Positions 35,824 through 47,219 of a stretch of DNA of 64,000 bases are shown here, one piece after another. Made by a program: the position numbers and the translations under genes. A model generated the notes under the pieces. That model did no database searches. It was not told the origin of the DNA and saw nothing but the letters and a program-made list of their open reading frames with translations. Origin of the DNA: Scenedesmus sp. ARA3 (Eukaryota > Chlorophyta > Chlorophyceae > Sphaeropleales > Scenedesmaceae). The DNA lies in contig RWJK01001665.1 of NCBI GenBank assembly GCA_004335835.1, positions 149 to 64,148 of the forward strand. The letters are read 5' to 3'. Position 1 is the stretch's first letter. Each line of letters opens with the position of its first letter.

Positions 35824-38800
35824 AACTGGCCTTGCTCCGGCTGTAGCGCTGCTGTTGTTGCGTTGACGCTGGCAGCTGTATGGCTGCCTTGCCGTTCCTG
35901 CAAGGCCAATTGCTGGGCCTCCATGCTGCTGCTGCTGCTGCTGCTGCTGGGTGTGCTGCTGGCACCTGCCACTGCTGCTGCTGCTGCTGTTGCACCTGGC
36001 ACAACAGGCCCCTGTAGCTCTGGTGCTGTGGCGCACAGCAGCGCCACTGGCACTGCCATTGACACCAGGCTTGGCAGGAACAGGTCTCGCATGGTGGGCA
36101 GCGGGGTGATCTGGCCGCCAACCCACAGCATAGTGGTTGTGACATCACCTATTGGGGTCCATGCTCCACCTGCAGCAGCACAGGATTCCGGTAATGGTTA
36201 CAACGCAGCTACTTGCTTCAGAGCCTAGAATGTCGCAAGCTTTGCTGTGGCAGCAGCAGTAAAGTCAGCACGCGCGCCTAGCACCAGCGCTGTAAATTTT
36301 TGTGCTGGCTTCAGCCAAGGTCCCCCACTCTTACACACCTGCATTGGCTGCGATGACCACAATCGCACCCAGCAGCTTGCGCAGCTGTGCATCGCTGGGG
36401 TTGGCGCGTGCCAGGATGCTGAGCATGAGGATGGTTGTGGTCAGGTTGTCCAGCACTGCGCTCATCGCAAATGACAGTAGTCCAACGCCCCAGGCCAGCG
36501 TGCTGCGCTGCTCTGCCACCACCCAGGACGCCAGCCGCTTGAAGCCGCCGTGCACATCAACAACCTGCAGGAAAACAGCAGCAGCAGCAGCAGCGGCAGC
36601 AGACCGAGCAGCAGCAGGAGCAGCAGCAGCAGGGGCAGCAGCAGCAGAAGCAGCAGCACAGACGCAGGTCACAAATCAGCCTGGAAAAGATGCGGCAGGA
36701 CGGCCACCACTACACGAAGCAAATAGTTGACTTGATGGTTGGCCTGAAGTTTGAACTGAGGGCCCAAAGGTTGGGCTGCCCTGCAGATGAGCGCAGTCGC
36801 GGCTGCTGATGCACACCAGTCAATGCGGTCTGGCTGTGCTACTGCAGCCTTCCACTGATGAGATTCTTATCAAGTAACAGCAGTGTCAGAACCTGCAGGT
36901 TGTGAAGCTTTGCTGCAGTGCTTGTACTGGTCCTCACCTCCACGATGGTCATGGCACCCATGATGAAGAAGATGAGCTCAGACACGGATGCAAGCGCCGC
37001 AGCCACTTCGCCATCAACCTGCAGCGCAGCAGCAGCCAGGCAGCAGCACAGACAAAAACGCATCACGCGCTGCGCACGGCTGCGCACAAGCAGGCGCCGA
37101 TGAAGTGCTAGCTCAACTGTATAAGCCAGGCACTGCGGATCACCTTCAACTGCGCCGTGTCAATTGATTGTCAGTGCAACACGTGTGTTTGCTTCGACCG
37201 CATGAAGTTGTAAGCTTGACAGCTTGTATCGCCTGCTGGCTGGCATCATCGCGAGCTGGCTGCCGCGCTCACACCCGTCCACGGGCAGCCCTGCTGCTCC
37301 TCCTAGTGCTGCTGCTGCAGCTTGTGCTGCTGCTGCTGCTGCTGCCGCCTCTACACCTACTCCACTGGCAGCCCTGCTGCCACTCCTGCTGCTGCTGCTG
37401 CTGCTGCTGCCGCTGCTGCTGCTGCCGCTGCTGCTGCTGCCATCTCACCTGCTCCACTGGCAGCCCTGCTGCTGCTGCTGCTGCCGCCACTCCTGCTGCT
37501 GCTGCTGCTGCTGCCATCTTACCTGCTCCACTGGCAGCCCTGCTGCTGCTGCTGCTGCCACTCCTGCTGCTGCTGCTGCTGCCGCCTCACCTGCTCCACT
37601 GGCAGGCCAGCCGTGCTGCGTATGGTCCACAGGCACACCGCCATCAGCAGCGCCACGCCAGCCTTGTTCAGGCCCACCAGCTCCTCAACAAGGATGCCCA
37701 CGTACCTGCAGCAGCAGCAGCAGCGGCAGCAGCAGCAGCAGCAGCAGCGATGGTCGAGGAGACTGGCACAGCCCAATGAAGACCGAGGGAGTGCTGCTGT
37801 TGGACACATGACATCAGAGCCCATGGCATCAGCAGATCCGCACATAAGCAATGCACACTGGTACGGCTGCTTGTGCGCTTGATGAACTAAGGATGAACCA
37901 CCATCCTGGATGGGCAATGTTTGGATGCCAATTGCGGGTACAGCTGCTGCTGCTGCTGCTTGAAGACCCACCCCAAGCCAAACAGCAGGCTCATGGCAAC
38001 CCCTTGGTGGGCGTCAACCTGCAAACAGCAAGGTGCCACCAGGGTTACTGTCAGTTATGCGCCTATCCCAGCGAAACACACACACATTTTTGCTGCTGAT
38101 AGTGCGGTATCTCACCACTGCCTCAAGCCCAACGCAGAGAGCAAGGCATCATTTGATTTGTAGATTGTAAATGTACTTGTAAATCTTTGTGTGGAAATTT
38201 GAAAATTTAAACTCAAACAGCGCCTGCTGCTCACCCACTCATGCTCCAGGACGCCTGCCAGCACACCGACTGCGCCGCCAACGCCAATGGCCTTGTAAAT
38301 ATCTAGCCTGTTGACAGATTCTGTTTCCTCGTTGAATTTTGCTACTTCTGCCAATGCTGCTGGCACTGTCAGTGGTGCGCTGTGTGGCTGGCTGCTTTGG
38401 CTGGCAGCTGCTGTTGCCGTGAGTGCCAGTGCCGCAGCACCTGCATCAGCCAGGTGCACTGACATGCCATCATCCATGCTGCTGAGGCTACTGCTCCTGC
38501 TGCTGCCACTGCTGCTTTGCCGTACTTGCAGGTCTGCGGACGAATGGTGAATACCTGCATCCTGTGCTTGCTGCGCTGCAGCTTGAGCGGACTCCTCTGC
38601 TGATGCAGCGCTGCACGTCACGCGCTGTCCCCTGTTGGACCATTGCTGCTGACTTGGCTGATGTTGAGCAAGGCATGCTCCGCCCCTCAGGCTGTGCCTG
38701 CTAAGTGATACTGGTGCTGGATGGTAGTAGGATACGGAGGTACGTTGCTGAATGGTTGTAATGGAGCAGCATATGCTACTGTGCTGCCTGCTGCTGACCT

Positions 38801-38840
38801 GGCCACACCATCCCTGTCTTGACAGGGATGGGTGCAGCAT
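34363..38840 (-). CDS. NHD1: NhaD-type Na+/H+ antiporter, probably plastid envelope, 9 exons, 705 aa
   Basis: Exports Na+ in exchange for H+; plant NHD1 acts in the chloroplast envelope. Exons on the complement: 38235-38840, 37942-38018, 37591-37705, 36938-37018, 36339-36564, 35576-36169, 35120-35280, 34778-34859, 34363-34538, closing in phase. Family motifs: LVGLNKAGVALLMAVCLW, LIFFIMGAMTIVE, MSAVLDNLTTTILM, IAANAGGAWTPIGDVTTTM, FFMGILMSVEAL, IDNVPLVAATQGMY, GTGGSLLVIGSAAGVAYMGL. The first 150 or so residues are Ser/Arg/Gln-rich without acids at the start, as in a transit peptide. Residues coded by 35800-36010 form an Ala/Gln/Ser-rich loop between helices. The reading frame stays open to 38954 behind a possible acceptor at about 38983; I chose the first ATG. 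Exon 2 ends in a CAG run before a GTACCC donor, the weakest boundary. Exon 3 has three donor-edge copies. Confidence 0.9.
37350..37548 (-). repeat. Three copies of the 3' edge and donor of NhaD exon 3
   Basis: Near 37352-37375, 37442-37470 and 37517-37545 the minus strand repeats LPVEQ followed by GTGAGA or GTAAGA, copying the end of the exon at 37591-37705. The copies are separated by CAG-rich spacers and lie downstream of the live exon in transcription order. Confidence 0.88.
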
Positions 38841-39301
38841 GCTGTCAGACTGCTGATGGCTTGGATGAAGAGAATAATATAATGTTGCTGGCGTGGGCAG
38901 AGTCTGTTGCACCAAGTGCCTGAGCAAGTGCCAAGGTGTCCCTTCTCGAAACACTACACTGCGACTTTGAGCGTCCTGCAGGGAGGATGTTTGAGGTCGT
39001 TAACAAGAACACATTGATAGCAGATACGAATGGGCCTACAGCCTGAGCTGCACTGCATGTGCCAGGGTGCCATGCCGGGCGAGAGACAGTCAGAGGACGT
39101 TACTTCTAACATCGCATAACTGCACAGGGCTCGCATTGGCCAACTTTCATATAACATTCACCAAGTTTTATTTGTATGTAGCTTGGCTGATCGTAATCGT
39201 TTCGCCTCCCGTCCCTGGCACAACCAACACTCCAGCTGTTTCCTTGCTGCTGCCACTGCTACTGCTCCGCACTGCTGAAGTGTGTTCATCCCGATTTGCA
39301 C
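38841..39301. promoter_or_regulatory. Divergent region between NhaD and the PDCL3-like gene
   Basis: 461 bases between facing-away start codons. A possible acceptor (CTGCAG, about 38978-38983) suggests an extra 5' exon for NhaD inside it. No core promoter motif recognised. Confidence 0.5.
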
Positions 39302-40978
39302 ATGGCAGAATACCACACAGTATATAAAGGTCCCGAGGGCGAGACCACGCAATGGGAGGACATACAGGTTCGGCTAGGAAACATGGCGCCCAAGCCCAAG
39401 CCATGGAAACCAGACGCATACAAACCAGAGCAGGAGGAGCAGAAAGACACGGAGTGGCTAGACAAGAAAGATGAGGGCGAACTAGCAGAGCTGGATGACG
39501 AGTTTCAAGATGACAGGGCACTGGAGGAGTACAGGTGGGCTGCTGCTGCCTCTGCAGCTGCAGCAACTGCCGCTGGCACCTGCAACCGCCATCAGCTCTG
39601 CAGCTGCTTGTGCTACGGCTGGCAGCTATCGTGACAAGGAGCTACCTAGACATCAAACTACTGCAACACGCTACGCAATGCATGCATGTAGAGGCAGCTG
39701 ACCACGTTTGCTCTCATGCAGTCTGATGCAGCTGGGGCAGAAGCAGCTGCTCTAACTTTGCACTTTGTGCAGCCATGTAGAGCCTGTGGTGTACAAGGAT
39801 ACTGCTATACTTTACACAATGCTCTTTGCAGTCGTATCCCTGCGCCAGCAGCAGCAACACACTGGGAACCCATCAGGGCTGAGGTGCTTTCATGCAATGC
39901 AGCTGCACATGCAGCACCGCAGCTGCAGACAGATGAACGCATGCGCAGCAAGTATTGAACTGGCAGCAGCATAAGCAAAGCTAAAAGAAGTGCTGTTCAG
40001 CGCCCGCCAGGCGGCAGCATTGCCACAGCGCATGCAGCAGCACAGCAAGCATGGCAGCAGCCCAAGCAGCACCTAGCCACCATCAAGCCACCACTTGCAT
40101 TACATTGGAGCACAGCGCGAGCAACAGCAACAGCAGGGGTGGCTGCAGTATAAACAAAACGACAGCAGCCGCCGCAGCAGCATATAGCATACAGCAGCAA
40201 TGGTACCTCGGAGATCAGCAGCAGCGCGTGCTTGGCTCTGCTTGTCCAGCAGCAACTACAGCTGCGGCACCGTCGCTGCAGCATTGCCTGCTGGTCATGC
40301 ATCATGATCCAGCCGTGCTGTGCATCTTGCAGCAGCTGATCCTGCGCCCCAAGTGCGGCTTGCTGCACAACATTTTAAGTCATACCTTTCTCTCCGCACA
40401 CCATTCTGCACGCCTGTTGTGCGGCTGCCGCCCTGCAGGCGCAAGCGGATACAGGAGCTGCAGGCCGCAGCAGCAAAGCCGCGCTTTGGCACAGTAGAGG
40501 AAATCAGCAGCAACGAGTTCATCGAGAAGGTCACCAACACTAGCGAGAAGGCCTGGGTGGTGTGCTTTCTTTATAAGGCCAGCCACGCGGGCTGTGTGCT
40601 GTTGAGGGAGTGTCTGGTGGAGCTGGCTCGCAAGTATCACGGCACGCGCTTTGTCAGCATTGTCAGCACCAGCTGCATCCCAAACTACCCGGACCAGAAC
40701 CTGCCTACGCTGCTGCTGTACCATAACAGGTGCGTAATTATGCATTAGATATGCCTTTTACCTTGGCCCTTTGGAATCCAGGGGCCGTATAAATGCGTCC
40801 TTTTGCAACAGATGTGGCGCACGGCATGGCCTGGTCTCCACAGGCACGCCTGAGTCATAGTTGGTCATGAGCCTGTGTTTTGTGAGGTTGCTGGTTGCGC
40901 AGCTATGTTGCAGGCTGCTTGGCGTGAATGCACACCCCTCAAGCTCAGCCATGGCGCACCTGCGTGCGCGCCCGCTGC

Positions 40979-41044
<66 letters not shown>

Positions 41045-41131
41045 GCAGGTCTGTGGTGAAGCACCTGGTGGGCCTGGCGCAGTTTGGCGGCCCGCGTGCC
41101 ACGCCAGAGCAGGTGGCGCTGGTGCTGAATG

Positions 41132-41181
<50 letters not shown>

Positions 41182-41414
41182 GCAGGTCTGTGGTGAAGCA
41201 CCTGGTGTGCCTGGCGCAGTTTGGCGGCGCACGTGCCACGCCAGAGCAAGTGGCGCTGGTGCTGAATGGCTATGGGCCGGTGTGTGTCAGCGGCGACGGT
41301 GACGCGGCAGCAGAGGCAGCAGCAGCGCAGGAGCAGGTGCGGGGACTGTTAGAGCGCATGGTGCAGCAGCGGGAGCGGGAAGAGCAGGACGAGAGCAGCG
41401 ACTTTGACGACTAA
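39302..41414 (+). CDS. PDCL3: Phosducin-like protein 3 homologue (PDCL3/PLP2), 3 exons, 250 aa
   Basis: Cytosolic thioredoxin-fold co-chaperone that works with the CCT chaperonin on actin and tubulin folding. Exons: 39302-39534, 40439-40729, 41186-41414, closing in phase. Family marks: MAEYHTVYKG, ETTQWEDIQVRLGN, PKPWKPDAYKPE, DDEFQDDRALEEYRRKRIQEL, FGTVEEISSNEFIEKVT, WVVCFLYKASHAGC, LPTLLLYHN, QFGGARATPEQVALVLN, and an acidic tail ESSDFDD. Length matches the family (about 240). The last exon has a second, truncated copy of its 5' part at 41049-41130; I use the downstream copy because only it reaches a proper end. A reading through the first copy runs into a poly-Cys stretch from CTG repeats and stops. 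The gene is divergent from NhaD. Confidence 0.93.
40979..41042 (+). repeat. (CTG)n tract before the first copy of PDCL3 exon 3
   Basis: About 20 CTG units with one TTG run to CTGTGCAG at 41048, the acceptor of the duplicated exon fragment. Confidence 0.9.
41049..41130 (+). repeat. Truncated copy of PDCL3 exon 3
   Basis: Repeats 41186-41267 with few changes (SVVKHLVGLAQFGGPRATPEQVALVLNG). It has an intact acceptor but no donor and is followed by (CTG)n at 41131-41179, which is itself the tract before the live acceptor. Unit length about 137 bases: repeat tract plus exon fragment. Confidence 0.93.
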
Positions 41415-41415
41415 C

Positions 41416-41447
<32 letters not shown>

Positions 41448-42160
41448 TGTTGGTTGGTTAGTTTACTCTGGTGTTGATGAGTGTGGCTCCAATGGCTGGC
41501 TGCTGGTGCAGGAGGTGCGGATGCAGCGTATGCTAGATGGGTTGTAAGTGGACACATTTACACTGGATTTTCCTGGATTTTGAAGAGTCAAATTGTGCGG
41601 CAGAGTGCTGCTGCAGAGGACAGTGCGGCGCTGCTGCTGCGCCCCAAGCAGCTGTCGAAGGCACTAGCTGCAGCTGTAGCGGTGTTTGTTTCAAGCCACC
41701 CGTTGTGGTGCAGCCAGTCGGGCAGCACGAAGCAGTGTACTGCTGCAGCAGGTGCTGGCCTGCTGCTGCTTTCTGGTTAGGTTTGAGTTGGAGATACCAG
41801 AGAGGAGGGTCGCCGGCTGAGCGTTGCCTTCAAGGCGCAGTGCGCAACTGACACATGCTGTGTGCTTAGAGTGAGCGTGTATACGGCAGCTGCAGCAGCG
41901 CCGCGCAGCAGCTTTGGGCCTATTTGGCTGCAATCTTGTTGACGCGGTTCACCACAAGAATGTGGGCAATGCAGTGGCTGAGGCAGCAGCATGACTGGCG
42001 TGTGAACAGCTGATGGCCTGGGGAGCCTTCTAGCTATGTGAATATGCATGATGTTGCATTCTGCTTGTGCTTGTAATGAATGCAACCGGCATCTTTCTTT
42101 GTACAGCTGTGACGTGGCTGGCGTGACAGTCTGGTGGCTGGGGCGCTTGTTTGAATCAAA
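41415..42160 (+). other. 3' flank of the PDCL3-like gene, G/T-rich on the sense strand
   Basis: Starts with a CAG tract (41418-41447) just after the stop. No second gene. TGTAA occurs at 41543-41547 and 42072-42076. The G/T-rich character ends near 42160. Confidence 0.5.
42072..42076 (+). terminator. Candidate TGTAA polyadenylation signal of the PDCL3-like gene
   Basis: TGTAA near the end of the G/T-rich flank. An earlier TGTAA at 41543-41547 is an alternative. Confidence 0.35.
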
Positions 42161-42220
42161 CAGCATTCTTCATGGGTCCGCGCAAAGTAGAGGCCACCGT
42201 CAAATCAAGATCATGCATGG

Positions 42221-42244
42221 TTACATTGGTTACATATGGTTACA
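42221..42244 (-). terminator. Triple TTACA cluster, possible end of the ARM/BTB transcript
   Basis: Three TTACA motifs spaced 9 to 10 bases (42221, 42230, 42240), each TGTAA on the minus strand, at the point where the composition switches to C/A-rich plus strand. Another single TTACA at 44744-44748 is an alternative end. Confidence 0.35.
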
Positions 42245-44598
42245 TTGCCAATGAACAGAGCAGGTCTGGACCTTTTGCATCCAAACAACCGCGACAAAAT
42301 ATCTCCATTACTTTGCATGCACAGCTGCAAATCAATTGTATGCAGGCTTTGACCGAGGCAAAAGCCAAAAGGACAGGCCGAGAAAACACACCCCAAGTCC
42401 TGCAGGCCACACCACACACATGCTGCTGTCGGATGCCATAGGCACCTGTAAAATCAGAGGAAGTTCATCAGTATCGTGAGCGAAACCGGCACACGGCCCC
42501 GTCGCAGACGCTGCGTGCGCAGCACCGCCGAATTGTTGGTGTTCAAGTAAAACAATGAGTAACATATCTGCATGGCAGGACCTTGCCCTGATACATAGCA
42601 AAGTCCCCACCCACCTGTAATGCCTAATCCGCGAGAAAGCACAACACACAGCCAGGAATCGAAGCCCGGCAGGCATCTCTCACGCAACACACAGAATCAC
42701 ACACAACGCGCACAGTCCTATGCACAACACAGCCGCGAGACAAACACCCTGCCTTCCCCAAACTATTCAGCCGCCAACAAAGACACACCACAACGCATGA
42801 CCACAGCGCCTGCGTACTCGATGTGACATTCAACCTGTACTGCTGTCACTGCGCAACACCCTCGGCAATGCTCCAGGTCTACTCATCAGCTGCCCACACT
42901 TGGTCACTGGAATGATCCGGCACAGATGGCACGCCACCTGCTCCTGTGCTGCCGTGCATAACATAACAATGACGGCTGTCCAACCCGCACGCGTAACATG
43001 TGTGCAGCTGTAACCCAGGAGCCTGCACCATTCCTGCTGCCGATTCAGGCGCACATGGACATCATGTCATGATGACCAGCAGCTGGCCCAGCTTTTACCC
43101 GCGTTCTTGCGGGTCAAATAATGGAACGACCCATGTAGACACGCGAGCGCGCGCACAGCCATGTCGAATCACTGCCGAACATGCACAGAGACGTGGGCAG
43201 CAACACACGCAGCAGCTGTTGGTCTAGCTCCTGCTGTGGCCAACCCAATCAGCTGCAGTAGCAGCACAGAGGCAGTGAATCCGCACTCGCAACTGCCAGG
43301 CACAAATGCAGGTCCAGGCGCAGCAACAGCCCGGACAGATGACCCGCCTACCTGAACGTTGCTGTGGCCACAAGGGCGCCTGTGTCACGCCAGGCAGTTC
43401 GCAAAAGTAATGATTCAGTGTGTTGACGCGGCAGTTCCCACTGGCAATTGTGTTGGCAATCAAGCCACGCATCACCAGACTTCAGCAGCAAGCACAAGCC
43501 GCCTGCAGCGACGCACTGCCTTCGCAAGCACTGTGCTGCTGCTGCTACGAAGCCTAAAGCCACCACAGAACAACACCACAAGCTCTTGCAGCAGATCAGT
43601 GAAACCACACAGTGCGTCCAGATCAGGCGCACAGCTCTTCAACTGCTTGTACGCAGAATGCACAGCAACACACACAGCAACATACGCGGGTGCTGCTGCT
43701 GCCCTCTTGCCGCTGGAGCCTTTCGCCCTTGCAGCAACACCACGCCACTGCCAAGCCTCCAACAGCAGCACCGCACACACGACTCGTCAGGCACCACAGC
43801 ATCTGCTGCTGTGCATACCATGAGCAGGGCAGTGAGCGAGCTGATCACTGTGCAGCAGAGGCACACCTGGGCAGACCCAAGTGACAACAGCAGCACCACA
43901 GCACGACGAGGCGCTCCTTCATATAAAAAGCTGTGATGCCGTTGACAACAGCAGCTTGCAATGCTGGCAGCAGCTTGTGCAGCTGCAGTGTATGCCAGTG
44001 CTGATGAACGCCACTGGAACTGAGCGAAACACAGCCAGCAAGCAATACAGTGACACAATGCGGTGCACCTGCACCCCCTGCCCTGCCCTGCAGCCTGAGC
44101 CACACGCAGTACTGCATGCACCGACAATGCAATGCACTGCTGGCACCGCCGCGCATACAGCAGCAAGATTGCTACGGATGCGTGTTTACTGCCCGACCAA
44201 CACCCAACAGCCTGTGCATACCCTGCCTGCCCCGGTTCCCTTGCCAAAAACAGCACAACAATCAAGCAGCAACCGCTGCGCAGCAATCAAGCGGAGGGGG
44301 CAGTGCTGTAGTGCTGCACAATGCGCAACCGTGCACAACCATGCAACGCAAACCATGCAAAGCAAGGTACTTGTTGCAGGCACAGGTGAGCAACGAGTGC
44401 GCCGCACACTGCGATGGGATCAAGTCTCTGTGGCTGCTTGCTAGCACATGCCCAGCAGCAGCAGCAGCAGCAGCAGTGCCACAATGCACCCAGGCAGCAG
44501 CAGCGTGCCTCACTCACGCCGGCCGCCCCAGGCCATATCTGTGCACATCCCCACACACACATCCATGTTTTGGTTGTTGATACTGTTCCTCTTTTCGT

Positions 44599-44629
<31 letters not shown>

Positions 44630-47219
44630 GCTGACCACGCAGGGCGGATGTACGGCCAGAAAGGTGCCACAGGGCACGCCCACAACACCGCCCAATGCAG
44701 TATGGATCAGCACTCACACAGCGCCTGACATCACCAGTACAAATTACACACACAGCAGCAACGGCGTGAGCTGTGGCAGCAGCACAACAACACGAAAGGC
44801 TCGCCAGCCAACACATGACACAAGGCACGACCAAACAAGTAGGCAATCCTGCAAACCAGCAGCAGCAGCAGCAGCAGCATACGCGGCCGCGCCGCGCACC
44901 TCAGGTGCTGCACGCTGCGTGCGCAACTGCTGCATGCCGTTGAGTCCTGCATACACTGCCGCAGACGCTCTTCCACAGCCTGTTGCGCTACGCTGGATGT
45001 CTGCAGGACGCAGCGCAGTCTGCACCCTGCGCCGCTACCAGCTTCACAGTGTCTCACAGTCACGGCGGGCCACGCCACGCCAGCAATCACTGCTCGGAAG
45101 AACAGACGGATCCAGTGCGTGCTGCCAGCAATGATCCAACCGGATGTAGCTGCGAATCTGCTGCCGGCCCTCAAGCAACACATCAAACAAAACCATAGCT
45201 CGAGAAAGGACTCAGGCCAACAAACAGGAGCAATGGCGGCTCACTGAACAGCCGTGTGTAATGCAATGCAGGGGAGGCAGCAGCATGCTGCTGCTTGGCC
45301 CAGAGAACCGCAGCATCACTCAGCAGTGCAGGACCCCACACAAAGCGACAGCCAGGCGCCTGTAGCTGCCCGCACGCAAGCGACACAGGTCACAACACTG
45401 ACATGCGCACGCAAGCAACACAGGTCACAACACTGACATGCGCAGGCAACACAGGTCACAACACTGACATGCGCAGGCAACACAGGTCACAACACTGACA
45501 TGCGCAGGCAACACAGGTCACAACACTGACATGCGCAGGCAACACAGGTCACAACACTGACATGCGCAGGCAACACAGGTCACAACACTGACATGCGCAG
45601 GCAACACAGGTCACAACACTGACATGCGCAGGCAACACAGGTCACAACACTGACATGCGCAGGCAACACAGGTCACAACACTGACATGCGCAGGCAGCGC
45701 TATGTAGCCCCTGTGCGCAACCACACGGCCCGGACCATCCTCCATCACCGTCACCAGCCTGAGGCATTACTGGATACCTGCTGCCCGTGCACGCGCATCA
45801 ACACGCCAAGATGATCAGATCCGTCAGCGCATGGACAGGAGTATGCTGAGAACTGCTACGCCTGCCGGTACATTTACTGCGTGAAAAACACACATTACCT
45901 GCGGCCGCGCCGCTGTGCCACAACGGCCCAACCACGCAAGCGCGCCGCGCACACCTCACATTAAACCACGAGCAAACCCGCAATGCCTGCCCATCTGCAC
46001 CACGGCGATCAGCGCCGCAAATGCCCCTGTGCGCCGCTGCTGCACCCATTCCTGCTGTTTGCAGCAGCACCACGCGCACAGAATTCCCCTGCTCCCCACT
46101 TCGCGCAGCAGCGCAGCACATTCAGCGAACAAGGCATACCCAGAGAGGCTGCCGCCGGCCAGCACGCGGAATAACCTACCAACCCAATGCACGGCCCTCT
46201 TCTCATCATGCCAGCAGGCCCTGAAATTGCCTTCAAACTTTGAGTCAAATAAGGTGTGCCGACATGCCAATCATGATGCACACAACAAGACACGCCGGTC
46301 GCATGCGCACCAACACCACCACCACCACCTAACACTGGATGCAAACACACATCAGACAACGCCGCGTGTTGCGAGAAGCACCCTACTTGCATTGTACACA
46401 GCCAGCATCGTCATGCGCACAGCAGCCCGCCGCCGCCCGCCAGCAAGGCCCACGCAACGGCTGCTGGTGCGCTGAATTGCTAATGAATGCACGGCGCTGG
46501 ATTGCTCGTGAATGCGCAGCCAACAGGTCCCGTAAAAATGCGCCGAACCAACCCTGCCCACCCCATGCCACCCCGTGAACTGTGCAATGCAAGCTGCAGG
46601 TATGCACCCTCAACGCTTTGGCAGCGCAGCCCTGCTATGAAGGCAGAGCGCATGACTGCCGGAGCACATGCAAAGCTGCCGCACACCTCGTAAGCCATAA
46701 CACGGAGGCAGCGATGCCAGTGACAGCACCGCACAGCACACCCGATCACTCAAGGCCGCATAACACTAGGCCGGCACGCTGCCGCGGCGCTCCATGCACA
46801 ACGCATATGCCAACATGCATGCCAACAGAAGTCGCAACTGCCCGCGCGCGGCAGCTCAGAACAGCGCACGCTGCCGCTGCTGCAGCAGATGCCAAAATCG
46901 CCGTATGCAACACACAGCAGCATGCGCGCGGAGCTCTGAACTGCCCCTGCTTCGATTCTCGCTTCGCATGCAGGCGCCGCTGCCCACACCATCATTGTAT
47001 TTGCATCAGAACAAGCTGCCAGCTGCACGCCAGCAGCCACCCACGCGCAGGCAGCAGTGCACGCTGTCGCCCAGTCAGCAAGCCCGCCACCCACACCATC
47101 AGCCCGCCGCGGTGATCGACTTCCTGCGACTGACTTCCTGCAACAGCTTTCCTGCAACTAACTTCGCAGGCTGACGTAGCTCCAGATCCCAGTAACAGCT
47201 TGGAACCTCGGACTACTGC
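42245..47219 (-). other. Long C/A-rich stretch, possibly the 3' UTR of the ARM/BTB gene
   Basis: About 5 kb with strong C and A excess on the plus strand (G/T-rich on minus), like the other 3' flanks here but far longer. I found no recognisable protein on either strand; frames are short, Cys/Ala/His/Thr-rich and change continuously. It contains CAG tracts (44457-44477, 44600-44628, 44861-44878) and the minisatellite at 45381-45700. An unrecognised non-coding RNA gene cannot be excluded. Confidence 0.4.
45381..45700. repeat. 31-bp minisatellite, 10 copies
   Basis: Ten units of 31 bases, each with ACAGGTCACAACACTGACAT and a GCGCAGGCA spacer. Units 2 to 10 are essentially identical at 31-base spacing; the first is 35 bases from the second and slightly different. 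Homogeneity suggests recent expansion. Confidence 0.95.

Noticed and set aside
38841..38954. NhaD start at 38954 (frame opens with FREGTPWHLL)
   Set aside because: The codon there is GTG, not ATG. An acceptor about 30 bases upstream suggests the open stretch may follow a 5' intron, so I used the first ATG at 38840 and noted the alternative.
40875..41414. Single 179-codon plus-strand frame through both copies of PDCL3 exon 3 with a poly-Ala/poly-Leu core
   Set aside because: It reads through the CTG tract that belongs to the intron; splicing from 40729 to 41186 gives the conserved family sequence.
43359..44580. Cys/Ala/Thr-rich frames of 150-190 codons in the long 3' flank
   Set aside because: Composition follows the C/A bias, both strands and several frames are open together, and no protein family is recognised.
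41415..47219. Transposon or retroelement in the gene-poor stretch
   Set aside because: No reverse transcriptase, transposase, terminal repeats or target-site duplications were visible.
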